A stretch of 51,912 nt of DNA from an uncultured Lachnospiraceae bacterium. GTDB lineage: Bacteria; Bacillota; Clostridia; Lachnospirales; Lachnospiraceae. Position numbers and translations under genes: made by a program. The stretch is taken from NCBI GenBank assembly GCA_947566705.1, contig CANOLA010000011.1, positions 1-51,912 of the forward strand. Direction: 5' to 3'. This document shows positions 33,179 through 41,086 of the stretch, one piece after another; the first letter of the stretch is position 1; each line of letters begins with the position of its first letter. Below the pieces are notes generated by a model, which was given only the letters and a program-made list of their open reading frames with translations, was not told where the DNA came from and did not search any database.

Positions 33179-34102
33179 TTATTTCTTTTTTTCCATTGTA
33201 TAGGCCTGTGTAACAAGTTCGTAATGGTCAAATGTTGGATGGCTGTAAGTACCTTTGGAAACAGAATATTCTGATGTTGTCTCAGTTGCTTTCTTATTCA
33301 CATAAGCAGTCCTTCTTGTCATATCAATAATATTTCCCTGAGAATCATAGGAAATCAGGTAATTTACTACCTGTACATTCTGATTCAGCTTATTCTTAAT
33401 CCTGAGCTTGAAGGTAATGTTCGTTCCATCGTCCGCCTCGTCCATCTTTGTAACGGTCAGGTTTTTCTTTGCCACGTTCTTATATGTATATCCCGGATCA
33501 CGTTCAGCGGCAGTCACTTTTGCCTCACACTGTGAAAAATCAATATTCTGGTCCCTTCCAACGTAAATACTGTCATATGCGGTCTTTCCCGTCATAACAT
33601 AATTTACTCTTTCAACATCCTCTTTAATAACCTGTCCGGATGCATTTTTAAGTGTATACCGTACCTCAGCCCTTTCAAAGGTCTGCTTGGTATTATTCTT
33701 TACTTCCAGCAGGACATATCCTGAATCCAGCGGCTTGACAGTTGCTGTAATATCCAGTTTATTTACAGTTACCTTCAGCTTTTTGGTATGGGTCTTTCTG
33801 GTGTAATCCTTATATTTAATGGTGACGGTTGCGCTGCCGGTCTTTTTTGCCTCCAGAGTGCAGGCATTGGTTCTGTCCTTTACCTTTGCAGTCTTTACCA
33901 CTTTTTTACTGGAGGAGGATACACTTGTAACCGTTGCGCCATAAATGATGTACTGGAACTTCTCCCCCACATACATGGTCTGCTTCGTTGCTGCCTTTAC
34001 AGCAGGTACAGGCATAAACGCTGTCATCACCATGGCAAACAGCACAAGCGCCGTTACTGCTTTTGCCAGCAGGTTCTTTCTGATCTTAAATTCTTTTTTC
34101 AT
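33179..34102 (-). CDS. secreted protein with an Ig-like N-terminal domain
   Basis: A 307-residue protein with a clear signal peptide (basic start, hydrophobic core, cleavage near PAVKAATK). Residues about 40-115 form a bacterial Ig-like (BIG2-like) domain with VGEKFQYIIYG and KKTGSATVTIKYKD. The rest is beta-rich, with two stretches resembling FxLyD-type modules (VLLEVKNNTKQTFERAEVRY; ITFKLRIKNKLNQNVQVVNY). There is no sortase motif or membrane tail, so it is released or held non-covalently. GGAG precedes the ATG. It lies 70 bp behind the next secreted protein gene. Its role is unknown, probably surface or glycan binding. Confidence 0.82.
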   Translation of the reverse strand: MKKEFKIRKNLLAKAVTALVLFAMVMTAFMPVPAVKAATKQTMYVGEKFQYIIYGATVTSVSSSSKKVVKTAKVKDRTNACTLEAKKTGSATVTIKYKDYTRKTHTKKLKVTVNKLDITATVKPLDSGYVLLEVKNNTKQTFERAEVRYTLKNASGQVIKEDVERVNYVMTGKTAYDSIYVGRDQNIDFSQCEAKVTAAERDPGYTYKNVAKKNLTVTKMDEADDGTNITFKLRIKNKLNQNVQVVNYLISYDSQGNIIDMTRRTAYVNKKATETTSEYSVSKGTYSHPTFDHYELVTQAYTMEKKK

Positions 34103-34172
34103 AACACACTCTCCTTATCTAATACTGGTTCGCAAATCTTCCATATCCTCTCTCCTGCAGAATATGAACTGT

Positions 34173-35507
34173 CTATTTATTCACACGCACTGTACAGCTG
34201 TATGTCTTTCCGTTGACTTTCATTTTAATGGAAGCCGTTCCCGCACCCTTTGCCGTAACTTTTCCGTTTTTGTTTACTGTTGCGACTTTTTTATTGCTGC
34301 TGCTCCAGGTAATCCCCTTTGTTTTTCCGGATGCCTTAAAGGTTCCGGTCTTTCCTACGGAAAGCGTCAGGGTGCTTTTGTTTAAGGTGACATTTCCGCA
34401 GCCTGTTGTGGTAAAGTTCTTATCCGCTTTGCTTGAAGCAATAGAGGATGCCATATAGGACTTTCCTGCAATGGTCACGTAATTTTCAAGGTGTGACCTG
34501 CCGTTCTTTTCCTTTACCTTTATTCCATAATGGGTAAGGATTTTATGGTATGCCCCCGTGTAACCCTTGTAATTGACCTTACCGCCCTCGAATGCCTTTT
34601 TTACGGAAACGGAAGTTCCGGACGGGTCCACATTTTCCTTCATCCACTGGTTTGCAGCAACTGCCTTTTCATAATCGCTCATATCCGCAGTCACATAATT
34701 TGCCCAGACTACCTTTAACACATTTTCCTGTGTGCGCTTTAAAACCTTAAATGTATAACTGTATCTCTTAGAGCCAACAGTTGCTGTAATCTGTGTTTTT
34801 CCTGCCTTAAGCGCCTTAACGCGCCCTGTTTCATCAACCGTTGCAACAGACGGACTGGAACTTTTCCATACCGGTGCGCTGGAAGCGTTTAAAACAGCTA
34901 TTTTTCTGCTTTCGCCCGCATACATGGTGCGGTCACCTGTCTGGACCTGTAAGGACTTTCCGTTTGAGAAATTAATATTGTTTGCAACTGCAAATTTTTC
35001 CGCTGCGGAACCATACGGCGCCACAATGGTCAGACGGCTCATGTTGCAGCCTGCAAACGCCAGCTTGTCAATTTTTGTCACGCTAGCCGGAATCACAATC
35101 CTGTAGAGCTGAACCTGGTTTGCAAACGCTTCCTTCTGAATTGTTTTATAGCCGGATGGTATTGTTACACTTTTAAGCTGTGTAAGCAGGCTTACATTTC
35201 CGCCGATATCCGTAACAGTATAGGTTCCGTTTTTACCGGATGCATAATTCTTCGGAAATGTAATATCCGTTTTTGTTCCCCCGTACAGACCAATGGTGCA
35301 TCCGTTCTTTTTGGTTGCCCCCTTTGGAACATAATAAACAAAACCGTCGGAATCCTGCGCATAAACAGAACCATCCGAATCCACGGATTCAGAAACTATA
35401 TTTGCCGCCCATGCAGTATCAGGTGCACAGACTCCGCTTCCTGTAACAATCATGCCCGCTGTCAGCACTGCTGCCGTCAGCTTTTTTAATAAGCTCATTT
35501 TTTCCAC
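34173..35507 (-). CDS. secreted LRR/BIG2 protein with a degenerate transglutaminase-like domain
   Basis: About 444 residues. A signal peptide precedes a BspA-type leucine-rich segment (LKSVTIPSGYKTIQKEAFAN; VIPASVTKIDKLAFAG), then a BIG2 domain (VWKSSSPSVATVDETGRVKAL). Next comes a transglutaminase-like segment (SDYEKAVAANQWMKENV ... NYKGYTGAYHKILTHYGI), and finally a second BIG2 domain (ITWSSSNKKVATVNKNGKV). Where active family members have VCQGYA, this has VNYKGYT, so the catalytic Cys is missing. The start is GTG at 35507, eight bases after GGAGG; a further ATG is at 35498. It has its own promoter at 35560-35588. Confidence 0.82.
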   Translation of the reverse strand: MEKMSLLKKLTAAVLTAGMIVTGSGVCAPDTAWAANIVSESVDSDGSVYAQDSDGFVYYVPKGATKKNGCTIGLYGGTKTDITFPKNYASGKNGTYTVTDIGGNVSLLTQLKSVTIPSGYKTIQKEAFANQVQLYRIVIPASVTKIDKLAFAGCNMSRLTIVAPYGSAAEKFAVANNINFSNGKSLQVQTGDRTMYAGESRKIAVLNASSAPVWKSSSPSVATVDETGRVKALKAGKTQITATVGSKRYSYTFKVLKRTQENVLKVVWANYVTADMSDYEKAVAANQWMKENVDPSGTSVSVKKAFEGGKVNYKGYTGAYHKILTHYGIKVKEKNGRSHLENYVTIAGKSYMASSIASSKADKNFTTTGCGNVTLNKSTLTLSVGKTGTFKASGKTKGITWSSSNKKVATVNKNGKVTAKGAGTASIKMKVNGKTYSCTVRVNK

Positions 35508-35559
35508 TGGTAATGCCTCCCATTCATTTTTAAGTAATACTGTACTTCTGTAATACCTT

Positions 35560-35588
35560 ATTATACTGCCTGGACCTGGTTTTCTCAA
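35560..35588 (-). promoter_or_regulatory. internal promoter before the LRR/BIG2 gene
   Basis: TTGAGA (35583-35588) and TATAAT (35560-35565) are separated by 17 bp on the minus strand. A 10-bp inverted repeat, ACCTGGTTTT (35574-35583) with AAAACCAGGT (35601-35610), overlaps the -35 and spacer. It could act as an operator or a weak terminator of the upstream gene. Confidence 0.78.
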
Positions 35589-35628
35589 TCCTTTTTTGAA
35601 AAAACCAGGTTATTCCAGACACGTAATG

Positions 35629-37818
35629 CTAATTTTTATCTTTTTTGTCCTTCTTGTCCTTATCTTTCGGCTTTTTAATATCACTCTTTACTTTCCCCTT
35701 AACTACAAGAAGCTTATCCTTTCCTTTCTTTACTGTTATGGAATTCTTGGTAACAGTAATCTTCTGTTTGGAGGAAGTATTGATGGCAATCGGTGTCCTG
35801 CTGCACTTTTTAATTGTATTCCCCTTGATTGCCAGAGCATTTTTTGTGGAGTAAATATAAATTCCCTCCTGTGTTGCCGTCGTAATTTTATTATAGCCGA
35901 TCATACTTTCCACTGTGGAATCATCCCGTATCAGTATGCCTTTTCCCTTCGTATTGGAAATGGTATTATATTTGATTCCGTCTGCTGAACAGTTCTCACT
36001 CAGCTGGATGGCATGCATCTGGTTTTTGGAAATTTTGTTTGATGAAATATTTCCGGTCACAGAACTTCCGTCATACAGTGCAATGGCATATTTTTTATTT
36101 TCTGTCAAAGTATTTTTGGTAACGGAATTTGCTGCGGATTCTTTATTGATAAATATTCCGTTCTGGATACATTTGGAAACCTTGTTTCCAGTAATGCTTC
36201 CGTTTACAGTACTGTTGTCATAAAGGTTGATACCATGCCAGCCGGTACTGCTTATGGTATTGTTCCGGATTCCTTTTGCCGAACAGTAGCCGCTTAAATG
36301 GATTCCGTTATCCGCACAGCCCTTTATGGTATTTTTTTCAATATAGCCGGTTACCTTACTGTTATCATATATATTAATCCCGTAGTAGTCCCCGCCGGTA
36401 ATTTTATTTTCTGAAATTGTCTTTGCAGACGAAAAATCCTCTATAAAAATACCATGCCTGGTTGCATTTTTGATTTCATTTTTCTGAATCATAATGTTCT
36501 GGCTTGACGCATCAACTGTAATGCCGTCTTCCCATGAATCCGCATAGGTATTGGTAATCTTATTGCCGGAAACAGCGCTGTTTCTGACATCTGACAGGTG
36601 GATTCCGTAGCCGCAGGTTTTAATTGTGTTTCCAATGATATTTACGTTGCTGATATAATAGTTGTCAGCCGGAATAACATCATCAGAACCATTTCCGGTC
36701 GCCTGCTTGTCCTGTTCAAGTTCATAGCCGTATACACGGATTCCCGTATATTCATCAGCATACCTGTCTTCGCTCAGTGCAATGATATTATTGGAAATAT
36801 AGGTATTTGCATCCGGCATACGCTGCGGATTAATTTCCTGCGTACCATCAAAAATCGTCGTGTATACCGCCTTGATTGCCGTATTATCGTTTACCGGCGG
36901 CTTAAAGTATTCAAACACAATCCCGGCACCGCAGTTGACAATCATGTTATCCTTAATATCACAGTTTCTGTAATTTAACGCAACGATACACTCTCCGTCC
37001 ACGTTACGGAAAATATTGTCCGTAATCTTTATATCGGTATGGTAACGGCCGATCAGCATATTGTGCGTTCCCAGTCCTCTCGGTACATTCTCAAAGGTAC
37101 ATCCGGTTACAAGCACATTTTTCATCGGCGTCCCGTCCAGGATAATTCCGCTGAACACATATGTGGAACAAGGCATGTCAAACTGGAGCGCCTCCTGCTT
37201 TCCGGTGGATTCGTTTCCAGGCATTTCCATCAGCTTGCAGTTTTTAATGGTAAAACCGTCAATTGCGGCAATCTCCATCTGGTGGGCACATCCCCCGCCG
37301 CTGATGATGCAGCCGTCAAAGGTGACATTTTTTGCATGCGCCATCCGTATCAGGGAAGAGGAATTGGAATTGTTTCCCATCCATGTTCCGCCTTTTACGG
37401 TGATATTTGCAATCGTTCCATATCCGCCCATCGTCGCAATGTTTTTATTGCTTTCCGGTCTTCCAAGCATAATCATATTGCCGGAATTTTTGGTATAGGT
37501 CAAGGTCACTCCGGTAAGGTCAAGCGTCGTATTTCCAAAAATATGAAGGGTACTCTTTAAACTGTAATTTCCGGCAGGTACCTTCACGGTAAAAATTCTC
37601 CCTGCCTGGTAATTCATCCTGGCATAGTCCAGCGCATTGTCAATGGCGTCCCAGACAGACGGTGCGGAATCCACATCCACCGTAATCGTATTCCCGTCTA
37701 CACTATAACCCGACCCTGCACTGACCGGCTCTGCCCCGGTTCCTGTCCAGATACTGCCTGCAAAGAGTAAAAACGTAAGTAAAACAAGTCTTAACATTGT
37801 CTTTCTTAAATATCTCAT
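35629..37818 (-). CDS. secreted right-handed parallel beta-helix protein (729 aa)
   Basis: The signal peptide is followed by an N-terminal segment with PAGNYSLKSTLHIFGNTTLDL, typical of pectate-lyase-like folds. A long run of parallel beta-helix coils comes next. The central region has GGGCAHQMEIAAIDGF and QEALQFDMPCSTYVFSG. From about residue 460 a super-repeat of about 46 residues recurs: YDNS.V.G.I..N.I, then GI.L, then CSA..I..NTI. The tail is a Lys/Asp-rich stretch (KDKDKKDKKDKN). No catalytic residues can be assigned; lyase, epimerase or binding roles are possible. It overlaps its paralogue upstream by 4 bp (ATGA). Confidence 0.88.
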   Translation of the reverse strand: MRYLRKTMLRLVLLTFLLFAGSIWTGTGAEPVSAGSGYSVDGNTITVDVDSAPSVWDAIDNALDYARMNYQAGRIFTVKVPAGNYSLKSTLHIFGNTTLDLTGVTLTYTKNSGNMIMLGRPESNKNIATMGGYGTIANITVKGGTWMGNNSNSSSLIRMAHAKNVTFDGCIISGGGCAHQMEIAAIDGFTIKNCKLMEMPGNESTGKQEALQFDMPCSTYVFSGIILDGTPMKNVLVTGCTFENVPRGLGTHNMLIGRYHTDIKITDNIFRNVDGECIVALNYRNCDIKDNMIVNCGAGIVFEYFKPPVNDNTAIKAVYTTIFDGTQEINPQRMPDANTYISNNIIALSEDRYADEYTGIRVYGYELEQDKQATGNGSDDVIPADNYYISNVNIIGNTIKTCGYGIHLSDVRNSAVSGNKITNTYADSWEDGITVDASSQNIMIQKNEIKNATRHGIFIEDFSSAKTISENKITGGDYYGINIYDNSKVTGYIEKNTIKGCADNGIHLSGYCSAKGIRNNTISSTGWHGINLYDNSTVNGSITGNKVSKCIQNGIFINKESAANSVTKNTLTENKKYAIALYDGSSVTGNISSNKISKNQMHAIQLSENCSADGIKYNTISNTKGKGILIRDDSTVESMIGYNKITTATQEGIYIYSTKNALAIKGNTIKKCSRTPIAINTSSKQKITVTKNSITVKKGKDKLLVVKGKVKSDIKKPKDKDKKDKKDKN

Positions 37819-39623
37819 TTCTTTACCACCCCGTTAATTATATGAATTTTATCCTTTCCTTTTTCTGCTGTAATCTTATTTTTGCTGACTGTAATTTTCT
37901 TTTTAGAGGATGTATTAATCACAACCGGATACGCTGATACGTTCCGGATGGTATTTCCACTGATTTTCTTTGTATGGCATTTTAATGAAACGGAAATCCC
38001 GTGGGATTTGCATCCGTCAATTTTATTGCCGGTAATTCCGCTGCTTACCGTGCACTTGTCATATAAACCAATGCCAGTGCCGCCGCTCTTTTTTACTGTA
38101 TTTTTATTTATGCTCTCTGCACTGCATCCATGATTCAGAAAAATGGCGTTGGATTTACTGTTTTCTATGGTATTTCCGGTAATTCCATGGATTACCTTGC
38201 TGTTATCGTAAAGACCGATTCCGTATTTCCCGCAGGAACCAAGGATTTTATTGTCTGAAACTGTCTTTGCGATCGTTTTGTGCTGCAGGAATATCCCGTA
38301 ACGGGCTGCCTTTTTGACAGTGTTTTTCTGAATAGAAAGGTTTTTGCATGCAAACTCTGCAAAAATCCCGTCTTTTTCTGAGCCCTGCTTAATATTTTCT
38401 ATGGTATTTCCTTTTACCACTGCATTGGATGCATCCATCAGATGGATGCCATGTCCGCAGGTTTTTATCCTGTTCCCGGAAACTGTGATGTTTTTTACCG
38501 AATAATTTCCTTTTGGAATCAAGTCTGAAGAACCTTTTCCAGTTGCCCGTGTATCTTTTTTCAGGTTAAATCCGTATATTTTGATTCCAACACGTTCGTC
38601 TGCGTGTTTTTTAGCAGACAGCGTAATATCATTACCGGAAATGACCGTTTTTACATTGTTGTCAATCTTTCCCTTTTTTACTGTTTTTCCATCATTAACC
38701 GTTGTATAAACTGCCCTGGCCCCCGGCTTGAAATTCTGGAACAGGATTCCCGCCCCGCAGTTTTTGATTTTATTTGCCGTTATGGTACAGTTCCTGTAGT
38801 TTAAGGCAATAATGCATTCCCCGTCAACGTTCTCAAAAGTATTGTTCAGGATTTTAATATTTTCATGATATACCCCGACCAGCATGCTGTGGGAGCCCAG
38901 CCCGCGCGGTACGTTTTGAAACGTGCATCCGGAGACTGTGACATTTTTCATGGGCGTACCGTCCAGCTCAACGCCCGAAAAAATGTATGAAGAACATGGA
39001 ATGTCCAGCTGCAGGGCTTCCTGCTTTTCATCTGTGCCATTCCCTTTCATATCACGGAATGTACAGTTTTTTACGGTAAATCCGTTAATTGCCGCAACCT
39101 CCATCTGGTGGGCGCATCCTCCGCCCGAAAATGTACAGCCGTCAAATGTGATATCCGTTCCGTGAGCCATTCTGACCAGTGAAGAGGAATTTACATCATT
39201 TCCATGAAAAGTTCCGCCGGTAATGGTGATTTTTCCCTTTTGTCCGTATTGCACGGTATTTTTTCCTGATTCATCCGTATGGCTTAAAAGTATCATGTTT
39301 CCGGTTTTTTTTGTGTATTTTAAGGTAACGCCCGTTAAATCCACTTTCACCCCGGGAGAAAGAATTATTTCACTGCCCTGCTCGTACTCCCCCGCCGGGA
39401 GCTTTATCGTGTATGTCACACCTTCTTTTTTATGGTCTGTAATATACTGCAACGCCCTTTTAAAACCGGTTTCCACCGGAACAGACGGGTTTAAAACCAG
39501 GGTTGTTCCCGAAACTGTATAATCCCCCGCTGCCTTAACAGTTCCGCAGGCATGCACCACAGCCAGTGCCGCACAAAACAGTACTGCAGCCAGAATCCTT
39601 CTGCGGGTTTTTCCCAAAACCAT
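37815..39623 (-). CDS. secreted right-handed parallel beta-helix protein (602 aa), paralogue
   Basis: The signal peptide (cleavage near VKAAGDY) is followed by the same layout as the 729-residue neighbour: PAGEYEQGSEIIL, then GGGCAHQMEVAAINGF, QEALQLDIPCSSYIFSG and NVPRGLGSHSML. About two of the 46-residue super-repeats follow, and the end NTSSKKKITVSKNKITAEKGKDK is shared. It lacks the charged tail. The two genes are clearly a tandem duplication that diverged and changed repeat number. AAGGGGA precedes the ATG. Its position behind the polymer genes suggests action on, or binding to, the wall polymer; that is inference. Confidence 0.88.
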   Translation of the reverse strand: MVLGKTRRRILAAVLFCAALAVVHACGTVKAAGDYTVSGTTLVLNPSVPVETGFKRALQYITDHKKEGVTYTIKLPAGEYEQGSEIILSPGVKVDLTGVTLKYTKKTGNMILLSHTDESGKNTVQYGQKGKITITGGTFHGNDVNSSSLVRMAHGTDITFDGCTFSGGGCAHQMEVAAINGFTVKNCTFRDMKGNGTDEKQEALQLDIPCSSYIFSGVELDGTPMKNVTVSGCTFQNVPRGLGSHSMLVGVYHENIKILNNTFENVDGECIIALNYRNCTITANKIKNCGAGILFQNFKPGARAVYTTVNDGKTVKKGKIDNNVKTVISGNDITLSAKKHADERVGIKIYGFNLKKDTRATGKGSSDLIPKGNYSVKNITVSGNRIKTCGHGIHLMDASNAVVKGNTIENIKQGSEKDGIFAEFACKNLSIQKNTVKKAARYGIFLQHKTIAKTVSDNKILGSCGKYGIGLYDNSKVIHGITGNTIENSKSNAIFLNHGCSAESINKNTVKKSGGTGIGLYDKCTVSSGITGNKIDGCKSHGISVSLKCHTKKISGNTIRNVSAYPVVINTSSKKKITVSKNKITAEKGKDKIHIINGVVKK

Positions 39624-39648
39624 TCTGTCAGTCCCCTTTCTTCATTTG

Positions 39649-41061
39649 TTATTCCCACACTGCCACCATGATAAGCTTCATTCCGCGTTCCAGTGTCCAC
39701 TCCGGTATCACTTCCCCGTCCCGGAACAGGTACGGATTTATTCCTTTCCCCGGTTTCAGGTCCCCGCCGCCGTGATACATATGGTCACTGCAGTACCACA
39801 GCTGCTTTCCATCCACCCTGACGCGCAGCTTCCATCCGGCAAAGTTTTTTCCTTCCAGTGTGTATCTGCATTTCTGCAGCGTGCGCTTTCCATCGTTTTC
39901 CCAGACCGTCTGGTCCTTGTATTCCCAGTTCCCGCTGCCCACGCGCTCCACCACACTCCCATCCTCCGGGGTGTAATGGCTCACGGCATCCTTTGCGCCG
40001 CTGTTGTAGTAGACATAAAACGGATGTCTCCCCATCCGCTCTTTGTTGTTTAAAAGCATTTCCTCTGTAATAAAATCCGTACAGAGGGTATTCACCCCGG
40101 AATCCAGCAGTTTCTGTGCCGCCGCCAGATCCTTATTTACAGTATAACACATTACATACAATCCTGCATTCCGAATTTTTTTAACAAGTGCAGGTTTTGC
40201 CAGATTCATCCTGAGTGCCAGCACGCAGATTCCATGGTCCAGCGCATAAGTGATGATATTGTCCAGGTCATGGATATTCTCCCCTACCAGATACTGGTAA
40301 TGTTTAAAGTGGTAAACCGCGTCCATATCCTCAAACATCCGGCGTGAATATGCCTGGATGAGCAGCCTGTCCAGTAATTCCTTATTCTTTTTCCCGCCGA
40401 AATCCGAAAGCAGCGCCTGGATTCTTTGCTTAACGTCCCTGCCGGAAATATTATGGAAATCAATTTCAAAAGTATATTCTTTGTGCTGCTTCATCCATTT
40501 TGCAAATTCCCGCGCATCCATAACCGGATTCCCGTGAACTTTCATTGAACGTATCCGCCGGTAGGTCATATTCTTAAAATCCGGCTCCCATGCCAGGCCC
40601 GTATGCCTGCAGTTCGCCTCCGTCCATCCGTGACAAAGCACCAGCCGCCTGTCAGTAGTATAGGACAAATCCGCCTCAAAATACTGGTAACCGTTTTCCA
40701 CGCCGTTTAAAAGCGCTTCTTTTGTGTTATGGTAGGTTTTTCCATCCATCCCCCCGAATGCATGCGCCATCAGCTTATTGGAAAACATCTGCCAGCCCAC
40801 AGAGCACCGTCTTCCTTCCCTGTCCGCCCACTGCCTGTCATAAACCAGTGGTTTTCCGTCGTCAGAAACCTGTGCTTCAAATTCCTCTTTTGTCTGCCAC
40901 ATCTTTTTTCCCGGCATATCGGCAGCAGCCGGATGCCAGGCGCCGTCCTCACAGTACCATTCCCATTCCAGGTCCGTCCGCCTTCTGACATAATACCCAA
41001 GGAACGTTAGCCCGGGCTGTTCTGTTTCCATCTGCTTTTGTCTTTTATGAAATATGCTCAT
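39649..41061 (-). CDS. GDPD-like (glycerophosphodiester phosphodiesterase) protein with extra flanking domains
   Basis: About 470 residues without a signal peptide. The middle third is a GDPD/PI-PLC-like barrel: LMAHAFGGMDGKTYHNTKEAL, YFEADLSYTTDRRLVLCHGW, FEIDFHN, and a late strand with YTVNKDLAAAQKLLDSGVN. The family's first HRG motif is HAF here, while the E-x-D pair and the second His remain. Residues 1-100 and the last 120 residues, with several Trp/Tyr pairs, match nothing I know. The start at 41061 has AAAAGG six bases upstream; a TTG at 41079 is possible. It is 25 bp behind a glycerophosphotransferase gene, so polymer trimming or precursor turnover is suggested. Confidence 0.8.
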   Translation of the reverse strand: MSIFHKRQKQMETEQPGLTFLGYYVRRRTDLEWEWYCEDGAWHPAAADMPGKKMWQTKEEFEAQVSDDGKPLVYDRQWADREGRRCSVGWQMFSNKLMAHAFGGMDGKTYHNTKEALLNGVENGYQYFEADLSYTTDRRLVLCHGWTEANCRHTGLAWEPDFKNMTYRRIRSMKVHGNPVMDAREFAKWMKQHKEYTFEIDFHNISGRDVKQRIQALLSDFGGKKNKELLDRLLIQAYSRRMFEDMDAVYHFKHYQYLVGENIHDLDNIITYALDHGICVLALRMNLAKPALVKKIRNAGLYVMCYTVNKDLAAAQKLLDSGVNTLCTDFITEEMLLNNKERMGRHPFYVYYNSGAKDAVSHYTPEDGSVVERVGSGNWEYKDQTVWENDGKRTLQKCRYTLEGKNFAGWKLRVRVDGKQLWYCSDHMYHGGGDLKPGKGINPYLFRDGEVIPEWTLERGMKLIMVAVWE

Positions 41062-41086
41062 ACTCCACCTTTTCCACAATGTTAAA

